This document shows positions 16,801 to 25,699 of a stretch of DNA of 64,000 nucleotides, in pieces (within the stretch, counting starts at the first letter, position 1; every line of letters starts with the position of its first letter). The translations under genes were made by a program, and so were the position numbers. The stretch covers positions 186,001 through 250,000 of the forward strand of contig NZ_JACJRQ010000003.1 of assembly GCF_014697355.1 (NCBI RefSeq), read 5' to 3'. A model generated the notes under the pieces. The model did not search any database. It was given only the letters and a program-made list of their open reading frames with translations, and was not told the DNA's origin. Origin of the DNA: Nostoc calcicola FACHB-3891 (GTDB lineage Bacteria; Cyanobacteriota; Cyanobacteriia; Cyanobacteriales; Nostocaceae).

Positions 16801-18303
16801 GGTGTTGATAGATTATGTAATTATTTTAACAAAACTTGGCTGGACTTCACCGGGGGAACCATCGAGCAAGAAATGGGCAATGGTTGGACTCAAGGAGTGC
16901 ATCCCGACGATTTCCAATATTGCTTAGATACTTACTCGAATGCCTTTAATGCCTGTCAAGGGTTTGAAATGGAATATCGACTCAGGCGCTTTGATGGCAA
17001 ATACCGCTGGATTTTTGATGTAGGCGTACCCAGGTTTACTCCCGAAGGAGACTTCCTGGGCTACATCGGCTCGTGTATTGATATTACCGAACGCAAGGCA
17101 GCAGAGTCAGAACGCGATCGCTTGCTACAACTTGAGCAAGCTGCTAGAAGCGAAGCCGAAAGAGCCAACCGCATCAAAGATGAGTTTCTAGCGGTGCTTT
17201 CCCATGAATTGCGATCGCCCCTGAATCCGATTCTCGGTTGGGCGAGTTTGTTACAAACCCGTGAATTTGACCAAGCCGCAACGAAAAAAGCGATCGCCAC
17301 CATTGAGCGTAATGCTAAATTACAAGCTCAACTCATTGAAGATTTGCTCGATGTCTCGCGGATCTTACAAGGCAAGCTCAGCCTCAACATGTTTCCCGTC
17401 AATCTAGTAGTTGCGATCGATGGGGCATTGGAAACAGTCCGTTTGGCAGCAGAAGCTAAAAATATTCAAATTCATAAAACCCTCGATACTTCTGTGGAGC
17501 AAGTTTTGGGTGATTCCGGTCGTTTACAACAAGTAATCTGGAATTTGTTATCGAATGCTGTGAAATTCACTCCTGAAGGAGGAAAAATTGAGATTCAACT
17601 CCAGCGTGTTGACACTCAAGCTGAGATTACTGTTAGCGACACAGGTAGGGGGATCAGCCGTGACTTCCTCCCTTATGTGTTTGAATATTTTCGTCAAGCT
17701 GACAGCAGCACAACCCGAAAATTTGGTGGCTTAGGGTTAGGATTAGCAATTGTTCGTCATCTGGTAGAACTACATGGAGGAACGATTTGGGCAGAAAGTT
17801 TAGGTGAAGGGGAAGGAGCTAATTTTACAGTCAGGCTACCGCTAATCCAAAAAAATTTAAGTAAAAAACAAGATAACAACATTACTGGCTCCCATACTTC
17901 TCCTGCGACTGAAATTCTTACAGGCATCGAAATCTTAGTTGTGGATGATGACGTAGATACCCGTGAATTCCACACATTCGTGCTAGAACAGGCTGGAGCA
18001 AAAGTGACTGCTGCGGCATCCGCATTAGAAGCACTACTAGTCTTGGCACAGTCAAAACCAGATGTTCTGGTGAGTGATATCGGAATGCCAGAAACAGATG
18101 GCTATATGCTGATGCGTCAAGTTAAAGCATTGCAGGCAGACGAAGGTAAAGAGATTGTGGCGATCGCTTTAACTGCTTATGCAGGAGAAATCAACCACCA
18201 ACAAGCACTCGAATCAGGGTTTCAAAACCATGTATCCAAACCCGTCGAACCAGAGGAATTGGTCAAAGCAATTGCTACTTTGATTGGCAGGAGTGGGGAG
18301 TAG
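13864..18303 (+). CDS. Hybrid sensor histidine kinase with two kinase cores and two receiver domains
   Basis: The 1479-residue protein has, in order: a PAS-like domain (30-170), a GAF domain (190-340), a HisKA with H368 in SNVSHEFRTPL, a HATPase (470-632), a receiver with D747 in LVLTDVMMP, two PAS/PAC domains (840-945 and 960-1080), a second HisKA with H1114 in AVLSHELRSPLNPILGW, a second HATPase, and a C-terminal receiver with D1405 in VLVSDIGMP. No membrane segment is seen, so it is cytosolic. Two unusual inserts occur: residues 506-555 inside the first HATPase and about 668-694 before the first receiver. Both come from palindromic or low-complexity DNA of intergenic type. The stimulus is unknown. 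The preceding HTH gene at 13491 is a possible partner. Confidence 0.9.
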   Translation: MTNPEKPMKNQSTSASNADGNFLLGGDEMGARMRELDWSKNSLGLTQHWPQSLKTAVRIMLTSRQPMFVWWGDELINLYNDPYKAIIGGKHPEALGQPASHVWREIWDQIGPRAESAMLKNEGTYDEALLLIMERNGYPEETYYTFSYSPVPNDEGDTGGIICANTDDTQRIIGERQLKLLRELATRTADARTFDEACTLSASCLETNPYDLPFAMIYLVDPDREQVFLAGTCRIEPNHIAVPQTVAFDSDTVWPFAEAIATHQTKLIEISEADFGKLPCGMWERSPHQAVAVPISPSGQTGKAGILIAGLNPFRLFDDNYKGFIELVAAQIAASIANAQAYEQERKRAEALAEIDRAKTVFFSNVSHEFRTPLTLMLGPLEETLANCANLLPPKEQEQLKMVQRNGLRLLKLVNSLLDFSRIEAGRVQASYEPTDLAIFTAELASVFRSAIERAGMQLSVNCPPLPAPVYVDRQMWEKIVFNLLSNAFKFTLAGKIAVSLQWVEKEDAGKEDALTRGHGDAGIWGYGDAGNYLSQTFSASERLPVTASSSPTSAFVEFSVQDTGIGIPAAEIPHLFERFHRVKGAQGRTFEGSGIGLSLVQELVKMHGGRVEVTSVLGAGSCFTVLIPTGYAHLPPDRISATRTLTSTALGAAPYLEEALRWLPEEAGEQGSRGAGEQESLISPLPLCPSAPLPRTARILLADDNADMRDYVKRLLSQQYEVEAVPDGLAALDSVRERLPDLVLTDVMMPSLDGFGLLQALRADPHTRKIPIILLSARAGEEARVEGLEAGADDYLIKPFSARELLVRVEAALKMARLREEAMQREQELRIEAEVAKAHLETVLAGIQDQFFVLDGQWRYTFVNERVAEIVGFSQEELLGSSIWEVFPDLMESEFYTQVHRAIAEQTVVRFEYFYPRWNRWFENRIYPLAEGVSIFVTDVSDVYEELRLRKQAEEALRESEQRFRLMADSAPTLIWMSGVDRLCNYFNKTWLDFTGGTIEQEMGNGWTQGVHPDDFQYCLDTYSNAFNACQGFEMEYRLRRFDGKYRWIFDVGVPRFTPEGDFLGYIGSCIDITERKAAESERDRLLQLEQAARSEAERANRIKDEFLAVLSHELRSPLNPILGWASLLQTREFDQAATKKAIATIERNAKLQAQLIEDLLDVSRILQGKLSLNMFPVNLVVAIDGALETVRLAAEAKNIQIHKTLDTSVEQVLGDSGRLQQVIWNLLSNAVKFTPEGGKIEIQLQRVDTQAEITVSDTGRGISRDFLPYVFEYFRQADSSTTRKFGGLGLGLAIVRHLVELHGGTIWAESLGEGEGANFTVRLPLIQKNLSKKQDNNITGSHTSPATEILTGIEILVVDDDVDTREFHTFVLEQAGAKVTAAASALEALLVLAQSKPDVLVSDIGMPETDGYMLMRQVKALQADEGKEIVAIALTAYAGEINHQQALESGFQNHVSKPVEPEELVKAIATLIGRSGE
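15379..15528. repeat. Palindromic repeat inserted in frame in the kinase gene
   Basis: The left arm contains GAGGACGC and GACGCTCTGACGCGG, and the right arm contains CCGCGTCAGAGCGTC and GCGTCCTCTTCTCCC, so the segment is a long imperfect inverted repeat. The centre is GGGGACACGGGGACGCGGGG plus GGATATGGGGATATGG. The translation (Glu/Asp/Gly/Ser-rich) interrupts a HATPase domain between its N-box helix and the G1 box DTGIGIP, yet the frame is kept. Confidence 0.7.
15861..15950. repeat. Low-complexity inverted repeat inserted in frame in the kinase gene
   Basis: Repeated GCAGGGGAGCAGGGGA units face CTCTGCCCCTTTGCCCCTCT units around a short centre. The translation is GEQGSRGAGEQES, then SPLPLCPSAPLP, a linker without homology in related kinases. 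It lies between the first HATPase and the first receiver. The same GGGAGCAGGGGAAGCAGGGG text appears in the non-coding DNA just after the gene (about 18320-18350). Confidence 0.6.
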
Positions 18304-18398
18304 GGAGTGGGGAGTGTGGGGAGATGGGGGGAGCAGGGGAAGCAGGGGAAGAAAATATTTCTCTGTCTCCCTCATCCCCCTCATCTCCCTCATCCCCC

Positions 18399-18836
18399 TC
18401 ATCCCTTGCTATGCTTATCGATGATGTTGGCTAAGTCTGGCACCGCTTCCTCAACGTGTTTTTTGGCTGAGCCGCGAAGTTTTTCATAGGTTCCTCGCAC
18501 GATTTGGCGTCTCACGGTTTTAAGCCTCGCGTCAGTGACACCTAAAAGAGCGTCTGCTGTGTATGACGAATTCGCAATCACATACCCTACTGGATCGCCT
18601 TTTTCGACGCCTTCATCCCAGATGGGATCGAGCGCGGTTAAGCATTCTGGCAAAAGCTGTTCAACAGCATAAGAAATGTATCCAGGTTTGACTCCCTTTA
18701 AAGCCCCGAAGGCGGCTTTCAGAGCTATGCCGCTGATACCTGACTTGGACGCAACCTGTGTTTCGATCATGTTGCAGCAGTCTTCTACGACCATAGCTTT
18801 TTTGTTTGGGTTCAAAAGTCCGTCGCTAAGTCCCAT
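18399..18836 (-). CDS. Conserved small helical protein (DUF6918-like), unknown function
   Basis: The 145-residue protein begins MGLSDGLLNPNKKAMVVEDC and is all helical, with VASKSGISGIALKAAFGALKGVKPGYISYAVEQLLPECLTALDPIW in the middle. This ALK-rich, KPGYISYAV pattern matches a conserved family of soluble proteins found in cyanobacteria and actinobacteria that I associate, with moderate certainty, with DUF6918. A strong AGGAGGAG ribosome site lies just upstream of the ATG, unusual in this window, and suggests high translation. It converges with the kinase gene across a low-complexity spacer. The role is unknown. Confidence 0.65.
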   Translation of the reverse strand: MGLSDGLLNPNKKAMVVEDCCNMIETQVASKSGISGIALKAAFGALKGVKPGYISYAVEQLLPECLTALDPIWDEGVEKGDPVGYVIANSSYTADALLGVTDARLKTVRRQIVRGTYEKLRGSAKKHVEEAVPDLANIIDKHSKG

Positions 18837-19594
18837 TTCACTCCTCCTGAGAATTTCAGTACTGAATTTTTATTCGACTAATTTTTTAGCAAGCAGGAAA
18901 TCACAGAAAATGGTACCAGAGATGCCATTATTCAGTCCTAAAGATAACCTTGCTGTGCTGTTCAATGGTAGTCTGGAGTTCGCTCTAACCTGATTATGTA
19001 ATGTTACTATGGCATCAAAAAAATCTATTTAAGTAAATACAATTAACTTTGTCCATAAATTTGATAAATTTTATACTTTTTTCCCAAGTTGAGGTTAAAC
19101 ATTAACAGATGCTTAACCAGCTGTTGAGAATTCTAGCAAGTAGTAGTGCGATCGCAAATACTTATTCTTCTGAAAAATTATCATATAGGATTCATATTTG
19201 ATTTTTACCAAGCTAGGTACACCTTTATTGCTTCTTCCCAGTCCCCAGTAAAGAGTCCCTTACCTCTACGAGTGATTCTCCAAATCAAATCGGATTGCTA
19301 TAGCTCAATTACTATTAAGCCATGTTTTGTCAACCGTGTTGTTTATATGACTTACGCAAGAACTTACTGAAACTCTTGTTTCTGGGTGCCCTCTGTGTCC
19401 TCTGCGGTTCGATTTTCCGTTACCTGTGCGTAAGTCCTGGTTTATTTGCAGCACTATTTAATAAAAAAAATCACTCTGATGATAAGTCTGTGCCAATAGC
19501 ATGTACAATTTTTACTTAAAAATTAAACGATGCGAGACAATGTGTAAGCAGCAAGTTTAACTTTACTCCTGTAATTTCTAGTAGGTGTAAGGCT
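18837..19594. other. Intergenic region with one miniature element
   Basis: No gene is supported. The first 200 bp should carry the promoter of the minus-strand gene ending at 18836. A GACTTACGCA-family element occupies 19349-19436. Short repeat text such as CCCAGTCCCCAGTAAAGAGTCCC occurs near 19236. Small reading frames here lack ribosome sites and cross the repeat element. Confidence 0.5.
19349..19436. repeat. Miniature palindromic element, GACTTACGCA family
   Basis: The ends GACTTACGCA and TGCGTAAGTC are perfect complements and bound exactly 88 bp, the same length as the copy at 12312-12399. The interior differs: it carries GTGCCCTCTGTGTCCTCTGCGGTTCGATTTTCC, whose complement (CGAACCGCAGAGGACGCAGAGGACAC) recurs near 54737-54762. 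Same ends with different interiors suggest a family defined by its termini. Confidence 0.7.
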
Positions 19595-19804
19595 ATGATT
19601 TCTCAAGATTATCATTCAATTTCTGCTGTAGATGAACTGTTAAGAAAAATCAGAATCAAAGAAACTCAGCTAAAAATCGCACAAGAATCTAATATGGTAA
19701 ATGTAGTTACAGCATTACAAACTCAACTGTTAGAGTTACGGCATGAGTTATCAGAGTCACCAGACTCAGAATTACAAGCATTAATGACATTGTTAGACGA
19801 TTGA
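19595..19804 (+). CDS. Small helical protein, unknown function
   Basis: The 69-residue protein starts MISQDYHSISAVDELLRKIR and is predicted to be almost entirely helical with heptad-like Leu/Ile spacing (LLRKIRIKETQLKIAQ, VTALQTQLLELRHELSE), suggesting a short coiled coil. The tail is acidic. A TAAGG ribosome site precedes the ATG. It stands alone, convergent with tsaB. I know no functional assignment for this type of protein. Confidence 0.55.
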   Translation: MISQDYHSISAVDELLRKIRIKETQLKIAQESNMVNVVTALQTQLLELRHELSESPDSELQALMTLLDD

Positions 19805-19897
19805 ATGAACTTTTAATATTCAAAACTCTCCGCCTCCCCATGTGCTTGCGCCAGAGCGTCATTTTTGCTAACTACAAACGCCGTGAATCGGTACTAC

Positions 19898-20545
19898 TTA
19901 TACTTCTACTGGATGTTGTCCATAATAAGGCAAAGCTTCTGACCAATTAGGATGCTTGCCTTGTTGCGACTCAAATTCAGCTAGTTCTAAAATACTTGTT
20001 ACCGTAGCTGCTAACCCAGATTGGGCTTCAATCAACTGATAACTGGTGTTCCAATGAGCTAAAGTTTCCTGCCATGCTTCTGGTGTCATAACTGTATCTG
20101 GCAATAAAGCTATTAGTCCAGAAGCATCTGGTATCAGCTGATAAATAGCAGCAAAAATTTGCCCTCGTTGTCCTGGCATTTGCACAGCAAGAGTTTTTGG
20201 ATTTTGGGTTTTGCTTGCTTGTGACCAAGCCACCGCAGCCAAAGTGGAAATTGCAAATACAGGAATATCTAATTGTTGTCCTAAGGTTCGGGCAGTAACA
20301 ACACCAATGCGAGTCCCAGTAAAGCCACCAGGACCTTTTGCAACTGCGATATAGGACAAATCTGCCCAAGTTTGAGGTTTGATAAATTCAATCAAATATT
20401 GATGTATTAAGCTAGATAAATCACGCCCCAAATTCCAGACTTTAGAGCGAGTGTCGCCTACAAAATTACTAATTGCTATGCCTAATTCAGGAGTTGTAGT
20501 GTGCAGTGATAAAGCGTATTTTGTTGTAGCAGTTTTATTGAGCAT
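19898..20545 (-). CDS. tsaB: tRNA threonylcarbamoyladenosine biosynthesis protein TsaB
   Basis: This 215-residue protein is the TsaB member of the Kae1/TsaD/YeaZ ASKHA-fold family. It opens YALSLHTTTPELGIAISN (in place of LaiDTS, a known cyanobacterial variation) and has the hallmark YIAVAKGPGGFTGTRIGV followed by GQQLDIPVFAISTLAAVAW. In bacteria TsaB is the scaffold partner of TsaD and TsaE in making t6A at position 37 of ANN-decoding tRNAs. It acts in the cytosol. It appears to be a single gene here; the tsaD and tsaE genes are not in the window. The length is normal for the family. Confidence 0.9.
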   Translation of the reverse strand: MLNKTATTKYALSLHTTTPELGIAISNFVGDTRSKVWNLGRDLSSLIHQYLIEFIKPQTWADLSYIAVAKGPGGFTGTRIGVVTARTLGQQLDIPVFAISTLAAVAWSQASKTQNPKTLAVQMPGQRGQIFAAIYQLIPDASGLIALLPDTVMTPEAWQETLAHWNTSYQLIEAQSGLAATVTSILELAEFESQQGKHPNWSEALPYYGQHPVEV

Positions 20546-20711
20546 GAACTATAAATTTATACTATAGGACTCATATTTGATTATTAACGGGGAACAGGGA
20601 ACAGGGAACAGGGAACAGGGACTGCCTGTGATGCTTGTGTATACACGGTAGCCTTAGTAAGGGAAGGTTGGGAGGGGTCAAAATAATGTGCAACTTCAGA
20701 GAGAATTGGTA

Positions 20712-23423
20712 TTACGCCATTTGTCGTGCCATCAGATTAGCAAATAAGCCCTTTTGATTCACTAATTCTTCAAACTTACCTTGCTGAACAACTCGACCGG
20801 CTTCAATCACATAAATTCGGTCGGCGTTGCGGATGGTGCTGAGGCGATGGGCGATAATTATGCGCGTTACTCCTAACTGGTCTAAGCTGCTACTAACTAC
20901 AGCTTGAGTACGATTATCTAAAGCACTGGTAGCTTCATCAAAAATTATAATTCTCGGTTTTAAGACTAAAGCACGAGCAATTAGTAGCCTTTGACGTTGC
21001 CCACCAGAGAGATTTGTACCTCCCTCCGAAATGACTGTGTGCATCTCCATTGGCATTGACTTAATATCATCGGCAAACCCAGCCATACGTACTGCTTCCC
21101 AGGCTTCTTCCATTGTCACCAATGCGCCACTAGAAATATTTTCAAAAATTGAGGCGCTATTGATGCGACCATTTTGCAGTACTACACCAATCTGTCTACG
21201 CACGGACGATATATCTAACCCCGATAAGTCCTGACCATCATAGTAAATTGTGCCATCTTTTGGCGTTTCAAATCCCAATAACAGCCTAATAATCGTTGAT
21301 TTACCACTACCAGAAGGCCCTACTAAAGCAATCAACTCTCCTGGTTCCGCTTGAATTGTCAGATCGTCTAAATTCAGGGGGCCATCTTCGCGGTAGCGGA
21401 AAGTCACACGATCGACTTTTACTTTACCTGTTAATCGTCCTGGATCGCTTTTGCTCAGGTCGATTTCTGGTTGAGCCTGAAAGATCGGCTTTGCACGTTC
21501 CCACAAAATGCTGATATCTAATATGCTGACTATAGTATTACTCAGCTGAGTTGCCCCAGCGATAAATATGGCAAAGGCGGCATTAAATGCTAAAAATGTA
21601 CCTGTAGATAATCCTGTTCCGCTTTGAGATGGGGCTTGTCCGATCAACATAACTGCTAGCCAAAAGATAATTATCGAGCTGACAGTTGGCATAGCAGTGT
21701 TAAATATCGCTAAGATATCTTCAATTATCTCTGTACTCAGTTTGAGTTGTAGCTGCTGACTATACTTTTTTGCCCAGTAGGCAAAAGCACGGTCTTCTGC
21801 ATTGGTGACTCGAAGTTTGGATACACCAGCAACCATCTGTACAGTAAAACCAAAAATTTCTCCCTCTATTTCTTCTAAAGAACGCAACTTTTGACGGCTA
21901 AGTAAGCCTGAGATCGTAGTAAAGGCGATCGCTACCAACGCTACTGCTACGACAATTAAAGCTAGACTGGAACTATAGATAAACAATAATCCCAGATTTA
22001 GTAGAGAGAAGAAGCTAGTAAAAATTGTGCGTAGCACTGTGTCGTTGAGTTTCTGGCGGATTTGAGTGATTGCGGAAACACGAGATTGCAAATCCCCAAT
22101 TGAATATTCACGAAAAAAAGATACGCGCAGATTAAACAATCTATCCCATAAGGCTGCTTGAGAGTCTAAACTGGCTTTACTTTCTAATCTCAGACCGGCA
22201 AAACCTTGGGCGATTTGAAAAATTATCGTGCCAAAGCTGGCGGCTATTAAACCCAAGCCGATTTGCACTAAAAATCCTCTATCTGCATCGGGAATGACGG
22301 AATCGATGAGGATAGCAGTTGCGAAGGGGGTTAACATTCCCAACAATGCACCGATAACGCCAGTGAGGAAGATAACAATGAGTTCTCGAATTTTCCCCTT
22401 AAAGGCAAACAGAAGTAAGTCGATCGCAGTTAAATTGTTTTCGGGTATGGGACGATAAAATACATAGGCAAAGGGAGCTAGTTGTTGAGCAGTACGATTG
22501 TTTACAGGTATGCGGACGTGCTTCTCTGGGTCAAAGATTTCGTACTTTCCCACTCCTGCTGGTAGCAATGCAACAGGAAAATTATCTTGATTAGTATATG
22601 CTAATAAAGGACCGCTATCCTTTTGCCACCATCGGTCATTGAGTAATACCCGTCGGATGCGAATTCGGGATGCACGGGCGATCGCTTCTAATGGTTCTTT
22701 AATCCGCTTCATGTCTTCAGAACGCACAGGTGGCAGAATCTTAATTCCTAATGCCCTTCCTACTGCACCTGCGGCAATCAGCAGCGGTGTACCTGACTGC
22801 ATCAGTTCGGCTTGCTTCGGTTTGAGAACTGAGGCTAACTCTCCTAAAGCATTAACTTTTACCTGAGAGTTAAGTTGTTGCCGTGCTTGGAATTGAGTCC
22901 ATTTTGCTGCCAATTCTTCCTGTTCTATTTGAGTCAGAATTTCGCAAAAATCGCTGTGTAATTCGCTCAAAGTAATTTGGATCTCGTTCCAGTTGGGAAG
23001 TTTTTCAGTGTGGGAAAAAACTGGCACAATAGAAAAGCGATCGCGCAACCTATCGTAGAGTCTTGTAGAAAAGGTATCGCCTAAACAACTTTGAATATTT
23101 TGCTCCCATATCTGCACTAACTTAATAAAACTTTTTGCCTCGTCTTTCTCCTGACTTATCCATTGCTCGCATTCTTGTGCAGATATTTGCAACAACACAG
23201 TATCTTCTATGGATACCGCCAAAAATTTATGGTTATTAGCCGATATCCCAAACAATGCTTCTCCCGCATTGACACTAAATAGATAGCGGCGAGTACCCTC
23301 AATGCCTTCGTCAATCAGAATAGCAAAAACAGCGATCGCACCGGATTCAATTTGCCAAACTGTTAGGGGATTATCTAATACTAGGGATTGATTAGCTGTG
23401 AGCAGTAACTTAGAATCACTCAT
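20712..23423 (-). CDS. NHLP-type bacteriocin export ABC transporter (permease/ATPase, no peptidase)
   Basis: The 903-residue protein fits the second ABC protein of NHLM/NHLP export systems (TIGR03797 type). It has a long N-terminal region (1-300) with a cNMP-like/cupin-like opening (LLLTANQSLVLDNPLTVWQI, GEALFGIS), a six-helix ABC exporter membrane domain (about 330-610), and a nucleotide-binding domain. The last has Walker A GPSGSGKST, Q-loop VVLQNG, signature LSGGQRQR, Walker B IIIFDEATSALD and switch IIAHRLST. It lacks a C39 peptidase domain. Its start overlaps the cyclase gene by 8 bp (23416-23423), so the two are translationally coupled. With the peptidase-ABC protein (29844) and the HlyD-like protein (28251) it should export the precursor-derived peptide. 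Confidence 0.88.
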   Translation of the reverse strand: MSDSKLLLTANQSLVLDNPLTVWQIESGAIAVFAILIDEGIEGTRRYLFSVNAGEALFGISANNHKFLAVSIEDTVLLQISAQECEQWISQEKDEAKSFIKLVQIWEQNIQSCLGDTFSTRLYDRLRDRFSIVPVFSHTEKLPNWNEIQITLSELHSDFCEILTQIEQEELAAKWTQFQARQQLNSQVKVNALGELASVLKPKQAELMQSGTPLLIAAGAVGRALGIKILPPVRSEDMKRIKEPLEAIARASRIRIRRVLLNDRWWQKDSGPLLAYTNQDNFPVALLPAGVGKYEIFDPEKHVRIPVNNRTAQQLAPFAYVFYRPIPENNLTAIDLLLFAFKGKIRELIVIFLTGVIGALLGMLTPFATAILIDSVIPDADRGFLVQIGLGLIAASFGTIIFQIAQGFAGLRLESKASLDSQAALWDRLFNLRVSFFREYSIGDLQSRVSAITQIRQKLNDTVLRTIFTSFFSLLNLGLLFIYSSSLALIVVAVALVAIAFTTISGLLSRQKLRSLEEIEGEIFGFTVQMVAGVSKLRVTNAEDRAFAYWAKKYSQQLQLKLSTEIIEDILAIFNTAMPTVSSIIIFWLAVMLIGQAPSQSGTGLSTGTFLAFNAAFAIFIAGATQLSNTIVSILDISILWERAKPIFQAQPEIDLSKSDPGRLTGKVKVDRVTFRYREDGPLNLDDLTIQAEPGELIALVGPSGSGKSTIIRLLLGFETPKDGTIYYDGQDLSGLDISSVRRQIGVVLQNGRINSASIFENISSGALVTMEEAWEAVRMAGFADDIKSMPMEMHTVISEGGTNLSGGQRQRLLIARALVLKPRIIIFDEATSALDNRTQAVVSSSLDQLGVTRIIIAHRLSTIRNADRIYVIEAGRVVQQGKFEELVNQKGLFANLMARQMA

Positions 23424-25692
23424 CTGGAGTTAGAGGTGCAATGGTTCTTTGGCAAAGGCGTAGAGCATTAAATTGCCCTTCTACTTCTAGTGGAATGTTG
23501 GTAAAACGAATATAAAAATTATCTGGTTCTGTCGTTTTTTCTAAGACTTTAGCATAAATATCTTCACTCATTTCTGAATTACCCTGCATAAATAAGTTCA
23601 GTTTCAGATTAGTAAAGGGCTGTAATACCAGATAATTTACTCTAGAGTCATAACATACTTGCGCCCCCTTAGCTGACAGCTTCACTAACTTGCCCTCCAT
23701 AACAGTGTCATTTACATCTTTTCCATCCAAAACTGTATATTTTAAGGGAATTGCTTCTGGCAGTTCCCAGAAAATTTTATCTTCGTCTTCAGCAAGATAT
23801 AAATTGTATTCTCCACTAATTCCACCTACTTCATAAATTTTTATAGGTTCCTTCACCCCTTTTGCTTGTACTTCTTTGTGTCCAATAATTTTGACAATGG
23901 AACCAGTCTCATTAATAGTTGATTCTGAAACAAAAATTTGTCCGCCGACTGTATACGATTCAATGCGATAAGTTAAATTAACTTGATTCCCAATAATTCC
24001 ATATTTAGTCCGTTTTTCCGAACCAATATTACCGACTACTACTTCTGCTGTATTAATACCAATTCCCATTTCCAGCTTTGGGAATCCCATTTGCTGGATT
24101 TTTTTGTTCACTGATTCCATTGCTAGTTGCATTGCCACCGCACAAGCGATCGCTCTTGTCGAATCATCTTTTCTAGTAATGGGAGCCCCGAACAAAACTA
24201 AAATTCCATCACCCATAAATTCATCAATCGTGCCTTGATACTGAGTAATTACATCTGCCATATATCCTAAATAAAGGTTAATTATTTTAATTACTTCTTC
24301 AGCAGATAATCTTTCAGAAATAGCTGTAAACCCTCTTAGATCGGAAGTCAGAATAGTAATCTTTTTGCGCTCACCACCAAGTTTTAAACCTTCCGCATTT
24401 TCTAATAAATTAGCGACGACTTCATCGGTGAGATAACGACCAAAAGTCTTGCGAATTGCTCCCGCAGTCCTGGCAATATACGCAGTAACAGCAATTGCCG
24501 AACCAATTAATGTCAGTAATGGTGGGACAACAGGAATCCATAAACCTGCTATAAAGGCTAGATAACTAGTACCCACAAGACAGCATCCAGCTAGCAAAAT
24601 ACTAATCAACGGTAATAATGATTTTCTTTTAGAACTGCCGCTATATCTTTGTTGCCATATTAATATTGCACCAATCAGTGACCAAAGAAAAATCCACAAC
24701 CATTCCTCTAATTTAGTCCATGTTCTGATTAACGGGCGGCGATCTAAAGTAGCGCTTAAAATTTGACTGATGGCATTAGCGTGAATAGTTACACCAGCCA
24801 TTCGTTTAGGTGCTGTTAATATAGTACTGCTGTATGGTGTATAGAATAGGTCTTTGAGACTTTCGGCTGTGGGGCCAATCAACACAATGCGCCCTTTTAC
24901 TAAGTCCTTGGGTATCCGCTTATCTAACACATCCATAATAGATATGTGCTGAAATTTGTCTTGAGAACTACGATAATTTATTAGTACTTGATAACCTTGG
25001 TCTTCAGCCCGAATATAACCACCATCATTACCTTGAAATAATGGGTAAACAACATTACCTGTTTTTACTAAATAATCTTTTGTTTGTCCGACATCAATTT
25101 GGCGATCGCTCAAATAAAGATAGGCAAGTTTAAAAGCAAAACTAAACACATTTTCGCCATTTTTGTCTGACAAATACATCAAACTGCGGCGAATTTTTCC
25201 ATCGCCATCTAAGGGAAAATCATTTGCACCGACTCGATCGAGTTTTTTCAGGGCTGGTGGTGGCGCTACTGCCGAGCTATCTTCACTCTGGGCTACTTTT
25301 TGTACGCCAACTAAATTTGGTGTAGACTCAAACACCTTAACTAATGATTGATGTCCAAAACCTACCGGTAAATCTCGATATAAATCCAAACCAATAGCAC
25401 TGGGTTTTTGTTGTTTTAAATTCTCTAAAACTTTTGCCAGCAAACCGTCAGGCAGAGGCCAATAACCGCGCTTACCAAGTTTTTGCACATCAGATTCATT
25501 AATTTCTACAATGACAATGCGCGTATCAACAGGTTCTGGAGAACGTAACAGAAACATTTGATCCAGCGCTGCCAATTCCAACATTTGCAATAATCCACTC
25601 AAGCGCAGGATAAACACTAATGCTGCCGCACTGGGAGCAGCTATGAAGATACCGCGATATTGCCAAAGTTGTTGCTTGATATGACTCCACAT
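23416..25692 (-). CDS. CHASE2-domain adenylate/guanylate cyclase with C-terminal PilZ-like domain
   Basis: The 758-residue membrane protein has an N-terminal membrane helix, an extracytoplasmic CHASE2 sensor (about 30-320), two to three further membrane helices (330-410), a class III nucleotide cyclase domain (about 440-600) and a C-terminal PilZ-like beta domain (about 640-750). Metal-site aspartates are present in LTSDLRGFT and FMGDGILVLFG. The base-selecting Lys expected in the second motif is replaced by Glu (TIDEFMGDG), so guanine versus adenine cannot be decided. It is the middle gene of an operon with DUF928 (7-bp gap) and the NHLP ABC transporter (8-bp overlap). That link suggests that second-messenger signalling controls or accompanies export. 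Confidence 0.85.
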   Translation of the reverse strand: MWSHIKQQLWQYRGIFIAAPSAAALVFILRLSGLLQMLELAALDQMFLLRSPEPVDTRIVIVEINESDVQKLGKRGYWPLPDGLLAKVLENLKQQKPSAIGLDLYRDLPVGFGHQSLVKVFESTPNLVGVQKVAQSEDSSAVAPPPALKKLDRVGANDFPLDGDGKIRRSLMYLSDKNGENVFSFAFKLAYLYLSDRQIDVGQTKDYLVKTGNVVYPLFQGNDGGYIRAEDQGYQVLINYRSSQDKFQHISIMDVLDKRIPKDLVKGRIVLIGPTAESLKDLFYTPYSSTILTAPKRMAGVTIHANAISQILSATLDRRPLIRTWTKLEEWLWIFLWSLIGAILIWQQRYSGSSKRKSLLPLISILLAGCCLVGTSYLAFIAGLWIPVVPPLLTLIGSAIAVTAYIARTAGAIRKTFGRYLTDEVVANLLENAEGLKLGGERKKITILTSDLRGFTAISERLSAEEVIKIINLYLGYMADVITQYQGTIDEFMGDGILVLFGAPITRKDDSTRAIACAVAMQLAMESVNKKIQQMGFPKLEMGIGINTAEVVVGNIGSEKRTKYGIIGNQVNLTYRIESYTVGGQIFVSESTINETGSIVKIIGHKEVQAKGVKEPIKIYEVGGISGEYNLYLAEDEDKIFWELPEAIPLKYTVLDGKDVNDTVMEGKLVKLSAKGAQVCYDSRVNYLVLQPFTNLKLNLFMQGNSEMSEDIYAKVLEKTTEPDNFYIRFTNIPLEVEGQFNALRLCQRTIAPLTPDE

Positions 25693-25699
25693 AAATTAT

